A program made the position numbers and the translations under genes. From contig DATLYR010000003.1 of NCBI GenBank assembly GCA_035574475.1, forward strand, positions 1-39,512: a stretch of DNA of 39,512 bases. Direction: 5' to 3'. Positions 9,045 to 18,640 of this stretch are shown piece by piece. How positions within the stretch are numbered: position 1 is the first letter of the stretch; the number at the start of each line of letters is the position of its first letter. The notes under the pieces are model-generated. The model was not told where the DNA came from and did no database searches. It saw only the letters and a list, made by a program, of their open reading frames with translations. The DNA comes from Nevskiales bacterium (lineage in GTDB: Bacteria; Pseudomonadota; Gammaproteobacteria; Nevskiales; DATLYR01).

Positions 9045-10403
9045 TCAGCCGGGTATGCCGGGCGGCAGCCGGCCCTTCATGGCCTTGAGCATACGCCCCA
9101 GGCCACCCTTGGAAAACTGCTTCATCATCCGCTGCATATCCTCGTGCTGGCGCAGCAGCCGGTTGACGTCCTGGACCTGGGTGCCGGAACCGGCCGCGAT
9201 GCGGCGCTTGCGGGAGGCACGAATCAGCTCCGGGAAACGCCGTTCCTGGGGCGTCATCGAACCGATGATGGCGATCTGGCGCCTGAGGTCCCGGTCGTTC
9301 ACCTGGGTCTTGGCGGCGGCGGGCAGCTGTCCCGCGCCCGGCAGCTGCTCCAGCAGCTTGGACAGCCCGCCCATTTCCAGCATCTGCTGCAGCTGGGCAC
9401 GCAGGTCTTCCAGATCGAAGCCCTTGCCGCGGGCCAGCTTGCCGGCCATCTGCTCGGCCTGGCGGCGGTCCACCTTGCGGCTGGCCTCCTCGACCAGGCT
9501 GAGCACATCGCCCATGCCGAGGATGCGCGAGGCGATGCGCTCCGGATGGAAGGCCTGCAGACCGTCCGGTTTTTCGCTGACGCCGATGTACTTGATCGGC
9601 CGGCCGGTGACCTGGCGCACCGACAGCGCGGCGCCGCCCCGGGCGTCGCCGTCGGTCTTGGTCAGGATCACGCCGGTGAGCGGCAGCGCATCGCCGAAGG
9701 CCTTGGCGGTGTTGGCAGCATCCTGACCGCTCATGCTGTCCACCACGAACAGGGTTTCCACCGGGTCCAGCGCGACGTGCAGCGCGCGGATCTCGTCCAT
9801 CATCGCCGCATCGATGGCGAGCCGACCGGCGGTATCGACGATCAGCAGATCGTATTGCTGCAGTTTCGCGTGTTGCCGCGCGGCGCTCGCGATCTCGACG
9901 GGCGACTGCCCTGGGCCGGCGGGAAAATAATCCACCCCGACCTGCCCGGCCAGCGTCTGCAGCTGCTGCAGGGCGGCCGGCCGGTAAACGTCCGTGCTGC
10001 TCACCAAGACGCGCTTGTGCAGCTGCTCCTTGACCAGTTTCGCCAGCTTTCCGGTGCTGGTGGTCTTGCCGGAGCCCTGCAGGCCGGCCATGAGGATCAC
10101 CGCGGGCGGCTGCGTGCGCAGGTTCAGCGCTGCGTTCTCGGCACCGAGGATCTTGACCAATTCCTCGTGCACGATCTTGATCAGCGCCTGGCCCGGGGTC
10201 AGGCTCTGCATCACCTCGGCCCCGACGGCACGCCCGCGGATGTCCTCGATGAACTGCCTGACCACCGGCAAGGCCACATCGGCCTCCAGCAGCGCCATGC
10301 GCACCTCGCGCAAGGTGTCGCGGACGTTGTCTTCGGTGATGCGCCCCTGCCCGCGCAGCTGCTGCAGGGTGCGCGTGAGGCGTTCGCCCAGGTTCTGGAA
10401 CAT
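9045..10403 (-). CDS. ffh: Signal recognition particle protein Ffh
   Basis: SRP54 GTPase that binds 4.5S RNA and hydrophobic signal sequences and delivers ribosomes to FtsY at the membrane. The 452-aa protein has an N domain (1-~95), then the G domain with GLQGSGKTTSTGKL (107-120), DTAGRLAID and TKTDGDARGG. The methionine-rich M domain ends with MQRMMKQFSKGGLGRMLKAM. It lies upstream of rpsP, as in E. coli, and diverges from the ypjD-like gene. Confidence 0.98.
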   Translation of the reverse strand: MFQNLGERLTRTLQQLRGQGRITEDNVRDTLREVRMALLEADVALPVVRQFIEDIRGRAVGAEVMQSLTPGQALIKIVHEELVKILGAENAALNLRTQPPAVILMAGLQGSGKTTSTGKLAKLVKEQLHKRVLVSSTDVYRPAALQQLQTLAGQVGVDYFPAGPGQSPVEIASAARQHAKLQQYDLLIVDTAGRLAIDAAMMDEIRALHVALDPVETLFVVDSMSGQDAANTAKAFGDALPLTGVILTKTDGDARGGAALSVRQVTGRPIKYIGVSEKPDGLQAFHPERIASRILGMGDVLSLVEEASRKVDRRQAEQMAGKLARGKGFDLEDLRAQLQQMLEMGGLSKLLEQLPGAGQLPAAAKTQVNDRDLRRQIAIIGSMTPQERRFPELIRASRKRRIAAGSGTQVQDVNRLLRQHEDMQRMMKQFSKGGLGRMLKAMKGRLPPGIPG

Positions 10404-10512
10404 GGTGAAAGCGTCGCGGTCAGGCTGGCGGCGATGGTAACACAGGGCCTTAACGCACCGGCGGCGCTTGTGCGATGATCAGCGCCACCGCCGTCCCGCG
10501 CCCGCCGACACC

Positions 10513-11325
10513 GTGAACCTGCCGATCAGCCTCACCGTAGCGCTGTATCTCGTCGCCACCCTGCTGCTGGGCTGGCGTTTGCGCGCCGGCGAGGCTGCGT
10601 CCAACGGCTTCCGCGGCCCGGCGCTGGGGCTGGGGGTCGTCGCCGTGTTCGCGCACGGCTGGTTGCTGCAGCAGGCCTTGTGGCAGGACGCCGGCCTCGA
10701 TCTCAACCTGGGCCATGCGCTGTCCCTGTTCAGCTGGCTGTCGGCGCTGCTGCTGTGCTTGCTCAGCCTGCGCCGGCCGCTGGAAAACCTGGGGCTCGTC
10801 CTGTTCCCGTTCGCGGCCGTCGGCACGGCGCTCGGGCTGGCCTGGCGTGGCAGCAATGCCGTGCTGGTCGAAGCCGGCTGGGCGCTGCAGTTGCATATCG
10901 TGCTCTCGGTGCTGGCCTATGGCGTACTGACGCTGGCGGCAGTGCAAGCGCTGGTGCTGGCTGTCCAGGACCGGCAGCTGCATCGCCATCGCAGCGGTGG
11001 CTGGCTGCGGGTATTGCCGCCGCTGCAGACCATGGAGCAACTCTTGTTCGAGCTGACTGCGACAGGCTTCTTCCTGCTCAGCCTGGCGCTGCTGAGCGGC
11101 TTGGTCTTCGTCGAAGACCTGTTGGCCCAGCACCTGGCCCATAAAACCTTCTTCTCGGTACTGGCCTGGCTGTTCTATGCCCTGCTGCTGTGGGGCCACT
11201 GGCGCTTCGGCTGGCGCGGGCGCACCGCCACCCGCGGCACGCTGATTGGCTACTTGACGCTGGTGCTGGCCTACTTCGGCAGCAAGTTCGTGCTGGAACA
11301 GCTGCTCGGCACGCACTGGGCCTGA
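10513..11325 (+). CDS. ypjD: Inner-membrane protein YpjD, cytochrome c assembly (CcsA-like) family
   Basis: About 270 aa, almost entirely hydrophobic, with roughly eight membrane segments, matching the CcsA/HemX-like family named for cytochrome c assembly proteins. The position beside ffh and followed by a CNNM transporter is conserved (E. coli ypjD-yfjD), which suggests a link with the transporter rather than with cytochrome maturation. No ccm/ccs genes are nearby. I choose GTG 10513, which gives NLPISLTVALYLVATLLLGW as the first membrane segment. A TTG at 10468 would add a charged, unlikely leader. Confidence 0.85.
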   Translation: MNLPISLTVALYLVATLLLGWRLRAGEAASNGFRGPALGLGVVAVFAHGWLLQQALWQDAGLDLNLGHALSLFSWLSALLLCLLSLRRPLENLGLVLFPFAAVGTALGLAWRGSNAVLVEAGWALQLHIVLSVLAYGVLTLAAVQALVLAVQDRQLHRHRSGGWLRVLPPLQTMEQLLFELTATGFFLLSLALLSGLVFVEDLLAQHLAHKTFFSVLAWLFYALLLWGHWRFGWRGRTATRGTLIGYLTLVLAYFGSKFVLEQLLGTHWA

Positions 11326-11402
11326 GGCGCTGCCGCGCGCCTTGACAGGGCCGCCGCTGGCCCTGAGACAATAGCCCTCCCACCCCTTCAGAGTCGCCCG
11401 GC

Positions 11403-12683
11403 TTGGACGCAATACCGCTACTCTATCTTGTTGTTTTCGTTATTGTTTGCTTCATATTCTCGGGCTTTTTCTCCGGGTCTGAAACGGGCCTGATGGCCCT
11501 CAACCGCTACCGCCTGCGGCACTTGGCGAAATCCGGTCACCGCGGCGCCCAGTTCGCCTCCCGGCTGCTGGAACGCCCCGACCGTCTGATCGGCCTGATC
11601 CTGCTGCTCAACAACCTGGCCCAGGCCCTGATCCCCATGCTGCTGCTGATGGTGGTGCAGCGCCTGGTGGGGGATCCCGAGCTGGCGCTGGCGATCGCAA
11701 CCGTCGCCACCGCGCTGATGATTTTCATCTTCGCGGAATCCATGCCCAAGACCCTGGGCGCGATCCACCCCGAGCGGCTGGCGATGCCGGCGGCCTACGT
11801 CTACTACCCGCTGGTGCGCCTGTTCCAGCCGCTGCTGTGGCTGACCAATCTGACCACCAACGGCCTGTTGCGCCTGATCGGCGTATCCCCGGAACAGGCC
11901 GCGGCGCACAGCATCAGCACCGAGGAGCTGCGCACCGTCGTGGCCGAGGCCGGGGCGCTGCTGCCGCGTCGGCACCGGCGCATGCTGCTGTCGATCCTCG
12001 ACCTCGAGAAGATCACGGTCGAGGACATCATGGTGCCGCGCACCGAGATCGTCGGCATCGACCTCAGCCAGGACTGGGACCGCATCCTGCAGAGCCTGAT
12101 CGGCAACCAGCACACGCGGCTGCCGGTCTACGACGGCAGCATCGACGAGCTGCGCGGCATCGTGCACATGCGTCGCGTGCTCGGCCTGTACATCGAAAAC
12201 CGGCTCAACCGGGAAACGCTGCTGGGACTGGCACGCGAGCCCTACTACGTGCCCGCCGGCACGCCGCTCAACCAGCAGCTGGTCAACTTCCAGCACCAGA
12301 AGCGGCGCATCGGCTTCGTGGTGGACGAGTACGGCGACCTGCTCGGCCTGGTCACCCTGGAGGACATCCTCGAGGAGATCGTCGGCGACTTCACCAGCGA
12401 CCCGCTCATGCGCCTGCGCAACGTCACGCGCAACCCCGACGACAGCTTCACCGCCGCCGGCACAGTCACCGTGCGCATGTTCAACCGCGCCACCGGCTGG
12501 AAACTGCCGACCAGCGGCCCGAAGACGCTCAACGGGCTGATCGTGGAATACCTCGAGGACATCCCGCAGCCCGGCACCTCGCTCCGGCTGGGCGGCTACA
12601 CCCTGGAGATCGCCGAGATGGAAGACAACGTGGTGCGCAGCGTGCGCATCCGGCAGAACGAGGAGCCGGCGCGCGCGCAATAG
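11403..12683 (+). CDS. yfjD: CNNM/CorB-type membrane protein (DUF21, CBS pair, CorC/HlyC domain)
   Basis: 426-aa divalent-cation (Mg2+) transporter-family protein. The DUF21 membrane domain occupies about residues 1-180 and contains the SGFFSGSETGLMALNRYRLR signature. It is followed by a CBS pair (about 200-335, including VEDIMVPRTEIVGID, TRLPVYDGSIDELRG and LVTLEDILEEIVGDF) and a C-terminal transporter-associated domain (about 345-420). Length matches E. coli YfjD. The start is TTG 11403; alignment with the family start supports it, although no strong ribosome site is visible. It probably forms an operon with the ypjD-like gene, 77 bases apart. Confidence 0.92.
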   Translation: MDAIPLLYLVVFVIVCFIFSGFFSGSETGLMALNRYRLRHLAKSGHRGAQFASRLLERPDRLIGLILLLNNLAQALIPMLLLMVVQRLVGDPELALAIATVATALMIFIFAESMPKTLGAIHPERLAMPAAYVYYPLVRLFQPLLWLTNLTTNGLLRLIGVSPEQAAAHSISTEELRTVVAEAGALLPRRHRRMLLSILDLEKITVEDIMVPRTEIVGIDLSQDWDRILQSLIGNQHTRLPVYDGSIDELRGIVHMRRVLGLYIENRLNRETLLGLAREPYYVPAGTPLNQQLVNFQHQKRRIGFVVDEYGDLLGLVTLEDILEEIVGDFTSDPLMRLRNVTRNPDDSFTAAGTVTVRMFNRATGWKLPTSGPKTLNGLIVEYLEDIPQPGTSLRLGGYTLEIAEMEDNVVRSVRIRQNEEPARAQ

Positions 12684-12698
12684 CCGGCGCGGGGGCTC

Positions 12699-14060
12699 TC
12701 AGGCCACGTCCAGCACTTGGGCCAGGCGGTCGGCGGCCAGGATATCCAGCCCGGGGATGCGGCCCGGCCTCGGCGCATTGGCCTTGGGCACCACGGCGCG
12801 GGTGAAGCCGTGCTTGGCCGCCTCGCGCAGGCGATCTTCCCCGCCCTGCACCGGGCGGATCTCACCCGCCAGCCCGACTTCGCCGAACACCACCAGGTCG
12901 TTGGCCAGCGGCCGGTTGCGGAAGCTGGACAGCGCCGCCAGCAGGATCGGCAGGTCGGCCGCGGTCTCGGTGACGCGCATGCCACCGACCACGTTCACGA
13001 ACACGTCCTGGTCGTACATGGCCACGCCGCCATGCCGGTGCAGCACCGCCAGCAGCATCGCCAGGCGGTTGGCATCCGGCCCCAGCGCCACGCGCCGCGG
13101 CGCGGCGCCATGACTTTGGTCCACCAGTGCCTGCACCTCGACCAGCAGCGGCCGGCTGCCCTCGCGCGTGACCATGGTCACGCTGCCGGGCACCGGCTGC
13201 TCATGGCGGGAAAGAAAGATGGCCGAGGGATTACTGACTTCCTTCAGACCGGTGTCGGTCATGGCGAACACGCCCAGCTCGTTGACCGCGCCGAAGCGGT
13301 TCTTGGCGGCGCGGATCACACGGTAGCGGCTGCCGCGGTCGCTCTCGAAATACAGCACGGTGTCCACCATGTGCTCGAGCACCCGCGGGCCGGCGATCAC
13401 ACCCTCCTTGGTGACATGACCGACCAGGATGACGGTGGTACCAGTCTGCTTGGCGAAGCGCACCAGCATGGCGGCGCTCTCGCGCAGCTGCGACACCGAG
13501 CCCGGCGCCGACGCCAGCGCCTCGGTGAACATGGTCTGGATCGAGTCCACCACCATGATGCGCGGCCGCTCGGCCTGCGCCAGGTCGAGGATGCGCTCGA
13601 CGCAGGTTTCCGCCAGCAGGCCGAGCGCGGTGTCGGGCAACCCCAAGCGCCGTGCGCGCAGATGCACCTGCTCCAGTGATTCCTCGCCGGTGATGTAAAG
13701 CCCCTTGACGCCTTCGGGCAGGCCGCACATCACCTGCAGCAGCAGCGTGGATTTGCCGATGCCGGGGTCGCCGCCGATCAGGATCACCGAGCCCGGCACC
13801 CAGCCGCCGCCCAGCACGCGGTCCAGCTCGGTGAGCCCGCTGCCAGCGCGCGGCGCCTCCCGGAGCGCGACGTCCCGGAGCAGGCGCACGCGCGACTCGC
13901 CGGCATAGCCGACCGCGCGCAGGCCCTTGCCGCCGCCGGCCGCGACACTGAGCGTTTCCACCAGGCTGTTCCAGGCGCCGCAGTCCGGGCACTGCCCGGC
14001 CCACTTGGGCTGCTGCGCGCCGCATTGCTGGCAGCTGTAAACTGTTCTGGACTTGCTCAT
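12699..14060 (-). CDS. radA: DNA repair protein RadA
   Basis: RecA-like ATPase that promotes branch migration of recombination intermediates. The 453-aa protein has the N-terminal zinc finger (Cys10, Cys13, Cys24, Cys27), Walker A GGDPGIGKST (96-105), the RadA-specific KNRFG segment and a C-terminal Lon-protease-like domain ending near GLDILAADRLAQVL. Length is normal. It faces convergently into the CNNM gene and starts 23 bases from the divergent DUF1289 gene. Confidence 0.97.
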   Translation of the reverse strand: MSKSRTVYSCQQCGAQQPKWAGQCPDCGAWNSLVETLSVAAGGGKGLRAVGYAGESRVRLLRDVALREAPRAGSGLTELDRVLGGGWVPGSVILIGGDPGIGKSTLLLQVMCGLPEGVKGLYITGEESLEQVHLRARRLGLPDTALGLLAETCVERILDLAQAERPRIMVVDSIQTMFTEALASAPGSVSQLRESAAMLVRFAKQTGTTVILVGHVTKEGVIAGPRVLEHMVDTVLYFESDRGSRYRVIRAAKNRFGAVNELGVFAMTDTGLKEVSNPSAIFLSRHEQPVPGSVTMVTREGSRPLLVEVQALVDQSHGAAPRRVALGPDANRLAMLLAVLHRHGGVAMYDQDVFVNVVGGMRVTETAADLPILLAALSSFRNRPLANDLVVFGEVGLAGEIRPVQGGEDRLREAAKHGFTRAVVPKANAPRPGRIPGLDILAADRLAQVLDVA

Positions 14061-14083
14061 CAGCGGGCCTCGTCGACTCAGCA

Positions 14084-14281
14084 GTGCAAACCACCAGCGA
14101 ACAGGACTCTTGCGAGATCGAATCGCCCTGCACCGGCATCTGCCGGCTGGACGCCCGGCAACGCTGCGAGGGCTGCCTGCGCAGCATCGAGGAGATTATC
14201 GCCTGGCCCACGGCCGATCGCGAAACGCGCCGGCAGATCCTGCGCGCCGTGGCCGAACGCAGACTTGGCCGCTGCGGGTGA
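14084..14281 (+). CDS. Small DUF1289-family protein
   Basis: 65 aa from GTG 14084. It carries the family pattern SPCTGICRLD...CEGCLRS...I..W with Cys16, Cys20, Cys28 and Cys31, followed by a helix of the RRQILRAVAER type. The conserved cysteines suggest a metal site, but no function is established. The GTG start lies 23 bases from the radA start on the opposite strand, so the two promoters must overlap the other gene or be very compact. dgkA follows about 80 bases downstream. Confidence 0.8.
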   Translation: MQTTSEQDSCEIESPCTGICRLDARQRCEGCLRSIEEIIAWPTADRETRRQILRAVAERRLGRCG

Positions 14282-14360
14282 ATGCCATAGCCTGCCCTCC
14301 ATGTTGCAGTCACATGCCCGCACTACACTCCGGCCCATCGTAGACTCACGAGGAACGCCC

Positions 14361-14732
14361 ATGCCCAAGCCCGGCAAGACCGGTATCGGTCGCATCGTCG
14401 ATGCGCAGTTGTACACGATCCAGGGCCTGCGCGCGATCTGGAAGCACGAGGCCGCCTTCCGACAGGAATGCGCACTGGCCGCGGTCATGATCCCGGCCGC
14501 ATTCTGGATCGGCAGCGACGCAGTGCAGGTCGCGCTGCTGATCGGCGTCTGCCTGGTGGTGCTGATCGTGGAACTGCTGAACTCGGCCATCGAAGCGGTC
14601 GTGGATCGCATCGGCCCGGAACTGCACGAGCTGTCCGGCCGCGCCAAGGACATGGGCTCGGCCGCGGTATTCATCAGCCTGTGCCTGGCCGGCCTGACCT
14701 GGCTGCTGATCCTGTGGCAGCGTTTTGCTTGA
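14361..14732 (+). CDS. dgkA: Diacylglycerol kinase
   Basis: Inner-membrane enzyme that phosphorylates diacylglycerol to phosphatidic acid, recycling lipid left from membrane-derived oligosaccharide or LPS modification. The 123-aa protein has three membrane helices and the active-site segment [16 protein letters not shown]. Start ATG 14361 is preceded by GAGGA. The frame is open upstream, but the family begins here. Its stop codon lies 10 bases before the msrA start. Confidence 0.96.
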   Translation: MPKPGKTGIGRIVDAQLYTIQGLRAIWKHEAAFRQECALAAVMIPAAFWIGSDAVQVALLIGVCLVVLIVELLNSAIEAVVDRIGPELHELSGRAKDMGSAAVFISLCLAGLTWLLILWQRFA

Positions 14733-14742
14733 GGGGCCATTC

Positions 14743-15369
14743 ATGTTCTGCGACCTGCGCGGCACCAGCTTGAAGATCCCGCCTGACCGCTTCCCCGACC
14801 CGGTGCAGGACCTCACCCTGCCGCCGGGCAGCGGTCCGCAAGTGGCGGTGCTGGCCGGCGGCTGCTTCTGGTGCGTCGAGGCGGTATTCAAGGAAGTGGA
14901 CGGGGTGCTCGAAGTCACTTCCGGCTATGCCGGCGGCGATGCCGCCACGGCCAATTACGAAGCGGTCTGCAGCGGCAACACCCGGCACGCCGAGGCCATC
15001 CGCCTGCGCTACGACCCGGCGCGCGTGAGCTACGGCCAGCTGCTCAAGCTGTTCTTCTCAGTGGCGCACGACCCCACCCAGCTCAACCGTCAGGGCAACG
15101 ACCGTGGCCCCCAGTACCGCTCGGCGATCTTCTACGCGGATGAGCAACAGCGTATCGTCGCCGAGGCCTATATCCGCCAACTCGAGCAGGCCGGCGCGTT
15201 CAAGGCGAAAATCGTCACCACGCTCGAACCGCTGGAAGCCTTCTACGAGGCCGAGGGCTATCACCAGGATTACGCCGCGCGCAACCCGGGCCAGCCCTAT
15301 ATCGCGATGGTCGCAGCACCGAAGGTGGAAAAGCTGCGCGTATATTTCGGCGATCGGCTCAAGCGTTAG
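14743..15369 (+). CDS. msrA: Peptide methionine sulfoxide reductase MsrA
   Basis: Reduces methionine-S-sulfoxide in oxidised proteins using thioredoxin. The 208-aa protein carries the active site GGCFWCVEA (catalytic Cys41), SGYAGG, the [19 protein letters not shown] segment and EGYHQDY. It has a ~35-residue N-terminal extension before the core domain. ATG 14743 is chosen because GAGGGG lies 6 bases upstream; a TTG at 14725 overlapping dgkA is less likely. Thioredoxin reductase is also encoded in this window, but not next to it. The 3' end overlaps the convergent alr by 11 bases. Confidence 0.96.
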   Translation: MFCDLRGTSLKIPPDRFPDPVQDLTLPPGSGPQVAVLAGGCFWCVEAVFKEVDGVLEVTSGYAGGDAATANYEAVCSGNTRHAEAIRLRYDPARVSYGQLLKLFFSVAHDPTQLNRQGNDRGPQYRSAIFYADEQQRIVAEAYIRQLEQAGAFKAKIVTTLEPLEAFYEAEGYHQDYAARNPGQPYIAMVAAPKVEKLRVYFGDRLKR

Positions 15370-16447
15370 GCCGACCCGCGTAGACGTATTCCACGCGCTT
15401 CCGTCGTACCGCGCAGAACAGCTCGTAGGCGATGGTATCGGCGGCCGCGGCGACCTCGTCCGCTGGCAGGCCCTCGCCCCACAACACCGCCTCGTCGCCC
15501 TCGCGCACCTCATCGCAGCCGCGCAGGTCCACGGCCAGCAGGTCCATGGACACGCGGCCCACGACCTGCGTGCGCCGGCCGCCGACCCGTACCGGCGTAC
15601 CGCTCGGCGCATGGCGCGGATAACCATCGCCGTAGCCGATGGCGAGGATGCCGACGCGCATGCGCTCGGGCGTGATCCAGCTGCCACCGTAACCCACTGC
15701 TTCGCCGGCCGGCAGCTCGCGAATGCTCAGTACGCGGCTGCGCAGGGTCATGACCGGCCTGAGGCCCAGCGATTCGGCGCTGCACCCGGCCAGGGGGCTG
15801 GCGCCATACAGCATGATGCCGGGGCGCACCCAGTCCGCATGCGCATCCGGCCAGGCCAGGATGCCGGCGGAATTGGCCAGTGAACGGGCGCCCGGCAGGC
15901 CGGCCGTCATCTGCCTGAAGGTCTCGATCTGCCGGCACGTGGCGGGGTTGTCCGTTTCGTCCGCGCAGGCGAAATGCGTCATCCAGCCCTGCAGACGTAG
16001 TGCCGGCAGGGCCGCCAGCCGCCGGCACAGCTCGGGCATGGCGCCAGACTCGAAGCCGAGCCGGTGCATGCCGGTATCCAGTTTGATCCAGACGGCGGCC
16101 GTGTGGGCGCAGGCGCTGCGCTCGATCAGGCCGAGCTGGTGGAAGTCGTGCACAACGAGCTGCAGGTCCTGCCCGGTGGCCGTATGCAGCTCATCCGTGT
16201 CCAACACGCCGCCGAGCAGCACGATCGGCCGGCCGATGCCGGCCTGGCGCAGCTCCAGCGCCTCGCCCAGCGTGGCCACGGCGAGTGCGTCAGCGTCGAG
16301 CGCACGCGCCACTTCGACCGCGCCATGGCCGTAGGCTTCGGCCTTGACCGCCGCCATGACCCGCGCGCGCGGCGCGCGCTCACGGACCCTGACGAGATTG
16401 TGGCGCAGCGCGTCGAGATCGATGACCGCCCAGCTGCGGCGACTCAC
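15359..16447 (-). CDS. alr: Alanine racemase
   Basis: PLP enzyme interconverting L- and D-alanine for peptidoglycan. The 362-aa protein has the PLP lysine Lys35 in [11 protein letters not shown] and the second-site tyrosine region [31 protein letters not shown] 16447 is chosen: it overlaps the dnaB stop (GTGA, sharing two bases), which implies translational coupling, and it puts [15 protein letters not shown] at the N-terminus as in the family. A longer start at 16498 would run inside dnaB. Confidence 0.96.
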   Translation of the reverse strand: MSRRSWAVIDLDALRHNLVRVRERAPRARVMAAVKAEAYGHGAVEVARALDADALAVATLGEALELRQAGIGRPIVLLGGVLDTDELHTATGQDLQLVVHDFHQLGLIERSACAHTAAVWIKLDTGMHRLGFESGAMPELCRRLAALPALRLQGWMTHFACADETDNPATCRQIETFRQMTAGLPGARSLANSAGILAWPDAHADWVRPGIMLYGASPLAGCSAESLGLRPVMTLRSRVLSIRELPAGEAVGYGGSWITPERMRVGILAIGYGDGYPRHAPSGTPVRVGGRRTQVVGRVSMDLLAVDLRGCDEVREGDEAVLWGEGLPADEVAAAADTIAYELFCAVRRKRVEYVYAGRPNA

Positions 16448-17802
16448 CCGCGGACTTCCTCGTAGTAGTCGGCCGCCAGGTTCTCGAAGCGCGTGCAATG
16501 GCGCAGAAAGGCCACCTCGAAGCTGTCGGTGGGGCCGTTGCGCTGCTTGCCGATGATGATCTCGGCAGTGCCCTTCTTGGGGCTGTCCGGCTTGTAGTAT
16601 TCCTCGCGATGGATGAACACCACCATGTCCGCGTCCTGCTCGATGCTGCCCGACTCGCGCAGGTCGGACATCTTCGGCTTGTTGTCGGGGTTGGTCTCGG
16701 CCTTGCGGCTGACCTGCGACAACGCGATCACCGGCACGTTGAGGTCACGCGCCAGCGCCTTGAGACTGCGCGAGATCTCCGACACCTCGGTGGTACGGTT
16801 CTCGCGCGTGCCCGGCACCGTCATCAGCTGCAGATAGTCGATCACCACCAGCCCGATGCGGTGATCGCGCTGCATGCGTCGTGCGCGCGCGTGCAGCTCG
16901 GTCGGGCTGAGCGTGGAAGAATCGTCCACGAAGATGCAGTTGCGCGCCTGCTCGATCAGTGACACCGCCGAGGTGAAGCGTGGCCATTCGCTGTCCTCAA
17001 GCTTGCCGGTACGCACATGCTGCTGGTCGATCCGGCCGAGCGAGGCGATCATGCGCAGCAGCAGCTGGGTGGACGACATCTCCATGCTGAAGATCGCGGT
17101 CGGCACGTTGTGCTTGATGGCCACGTTCTCGACGATGTTCATCGCCAGACTGGTTTTGCCCATCGCCGGCCGTGCCGCGACGATGATCAGGTCGCCCTTC
17201 TGCAGCCCGCTGGTCATTTCGTCGAACTTGGTCAGGCCGGTGGACAGGCCGGTCAGCGGCTGGTCGGACTCGTACAGCTCGTGGATGCGGCTGACCACCT
17301 GCGGCAGCACGTCGCCGACGCTCTGAAAATCCTGCTTGCCGCGCTTGATCTGTTCGGCGATGGCAAAGACTTTCTTCTCCGCCTCGTTCAGCAGCTCACT
17401 GGTACTGCGGCCCTGCGGGGCATAGCCCATCTCCGAGATCGACACGCCGGCGCCGATCAGCTGGCGCAGCACCGATTGCTCGCGCACGATGTCGCCGTAG
17501 GCCACGATATTGGCCGAGCTGGGGGTCTCGTTGGCCAGGGTGCCCAGATAGGCCAGGCCGCCCGCTTCCTCCAGCTGGCCGCGCGACCTGAGCCACTCCG
17601 CCAGGGTAACGGCATCGTAGGGCTTGTTGTTCTCGGCCTGGTGCTGGATGGCGCGGAAGATCAGCCGGTGGTCCTCACGGTAGAAATCCTCTTCCGCCAC
17701 GCGGCCGGCGATGCGCAGCCAGGCCTCGTTGTCGAGCAGCAGGCCGCCGAGCACGGCCTGCTCGGCTTCGATCGAATGCGGCGGCAGTTTGGCAATGGTC
17801 AT
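16444..17802 (-). CDS. dnaB: Replicative DNA helicase DnaB
   Basis: Hexameric 5'-3' helicase of the replication fork. The 452-aa protein has the N-terminal primase-interacting domain (about 10-115), a linker, and the RecA-like C-terminal domain with Walker A RPAMGKTS (211-218), IFSMEMSS and VIDYLQLM. No intein is present. It is placed between rplI and alr, as in many gammaproteobacteria. The leader contains two hairpins (17826-17873), and a rho-independent terminator separates it from rplI, so it probably has its own promoter. Confidence 0.98.
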   Translation of the reverse strand: MTIAKLPPHSIEAEQAVLGGLLLDNEAWLRIAGRVAEEDFYREDHRLIFRAIQHQAENNKPYDAVTLAEWLRSRGQLEEAGGLAYLGTLANETPSSANIVAYGDIVREQSVLRQLIGAGVSISEMGYAPQGRSTSELLNEAEKKVFAIAEQIKRGKQDFQSVGDVLPQVVSRIHELYESDQPLTGLSTGLTKFDEMTSGLQKGDLIIVAARPAMGKTSLAMNIVENVAIKHNVPTAIFSMEMSSTQLLLRMIASLGRIDQQHVRTGKLEDSEWPRFTSAVSLIEQARNCIFVDDSSTLSPTELHARARRMQRDHRIGLVVIDYLQLMTVPGTRENRTTEVSEISRSLKALARDLNVPVIALSQVSRKAETNPDNKPKMSDLRESGSIEQDADMVVFIHREEYYKPDSPKKGTAEIIIGKQRNGPTDSFEVAFLRHCTRFENLAADYYEEVRG

Positions 17803-17825
17803 CGGGCGCTACAGGGTGATGGGGC

Positions 17826-17873
17826 CGAACGCCGTGCCGGCGTTCGTTCCCGCGAAGTTTGGACGCAACTTCG
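17826..17873 (-). other. dnaB: Two tandem perfect hairpins in the dnaB leader
   Basis: CGAACGCCG/CGGCGTTCG with a 3-base loop (17826-17846) and CGAAGTT/AACTTCG with a 7-base loop (17853-17873) lie back to back between the rplI terminator and the dnaB start (ATG at 17802). They could stabilise the leader RNA or be a protein-binding site. No regulator is identifiable from the sequence. Confidence 0.5.
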
Positions 17874-17887
17874 GCCTTCGGCAACCG

Positions 17888-17917
17888 CAAAAAAACAGGC
17901 CCCTTGCGGGGCCTGTT
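17888..17917 (-). terminator. Rho-independent terminator after rplI
   Basis: Read on the minus strand, AACAGGCCCC/GGGGCCTGTT (10-bp perfect stem, GCAA loop) is followed by a run of T residues. It lies 25 bases after the rplI stop and ends the rpsF-rpsR-rplI transcript before dnaB. Confidence 0.9.
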
Positions 17918-17941
17918 GACAAGCTGTGACCAAGATGTGGA

Positions 17942-18403
17942 TCAGCCTTCTTTCTCTTTTTCTTCTTCGACGATGACGAGAATCGACACCTCGACATCGG
18001 AATGCAGCTGCAACTGCACGGTGTGCTCGCCGGTCTGGCGGATCGGACCGTTGGGCAGCGTGATCTCGCGCTTCTGGACGGTGATCCCTTCGCGCTTGAG
18101 TGCCTCGATGATCTCGAAGGTGCCGACCGAGCCGTACAGCTTGCCTTCCTCCGCGGCCCGCGCCTTGACGGTGAGCTTGTAGCCCTCCAGCTGCTGCGCG
18201 CGGTGCTGGGCGGCGTTCAGACTGTCGGTGGCGCTCTTCTCGAGCTCCGCCCGGCGCGCCTCGAACACCTTGACGTTCTCCGGCGTGGCCGGCAGCGCCA
18301 TGCCCTGCGGCAGCAGGTAGTTGCGCCCGAAGCCCGCGCGTACCTTCACGCGATCGCCCAGATCGCCGAGGTTGCGCACCTTCTGCAACAGAATCACTTC
18401 CAT
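17942..18403 (-). CDS. rplI: 50S ribosomal protein L9
   Basis: 153-aa two-domain L9. The N-terminal rRNA-binding domain begins MEVILLQKVRNLGDLGDRV with GFGRNYLLPQG. A long helix connects to the C-terminal domain with KLYGSVGTFEI. The C-terminus ends in an acidic/lysine tail (EEEKEKEG). It is the last gene of the rpsF operon, 10 bases after rpsR. Confidence 0.97.
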   Translation of the reverse strand: MEVILLQKVRNLGDLGDRVKVRAGFGRNYLLPQGMALPATPENVKVFEARRAELEKSATDSLNAAQHRAQQLEGYKLTVKARAAEEGKLYGSVGTFEIIEALKREGITVQKREITLPNGPIRQTGEHTVQLQLHSDVEVSILVIVEEEKEKEG

Positions 18404-18413
18404 GGGCGCCTCC

Positions 18414-18638
18414 TCAGTGCTGGTCGGTGTACGGCAGCAGCGCTAGGAAGCGCGCTCGCTTGATGGCGGTTGCCAGCTGGCGCTGGTAATGCGTCTGCGT
18501 GCCGGTGATGCGGCTCGGGACTATCTTGCCGGTCTCGGTGATGTACTGCTTCAGAGTGGCGAGATCCTTGTAGTCGATCTCCTGCACCTTCTCGGCGGTG
18601 AAACGGCAGTATTTCCTGCGACGGTAGAAACGCGACAT
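18414..18638 (-). CDS. rpsR: 30S ribosomal protein S18
   Basis: 74 aa with the typical [20 protein letters not shown] and [30 protein letters not shown] segments. It forms the S6:S18 heterodimer with the product of the gene two bases upstream. No priB lies between rpsF and rpsR, unlike in E. coli. Confidence 0.97.
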   Translation of the reverse strand: MSRFYRRRKYCRFTAEKVQEIDYKDLATLKQYITETGKIVPSRITGTQTHYQRQLATAIKRARFLALLPYTDQH

Positions 18639-18640
18639 GT

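Noticed and set aside
11418-12680. 420-codon minus-strand frame
   Set aside because: Antisense to the CNNM gene, which has clear DUF21 and CBS motifs; the frame has no recognisable domain.
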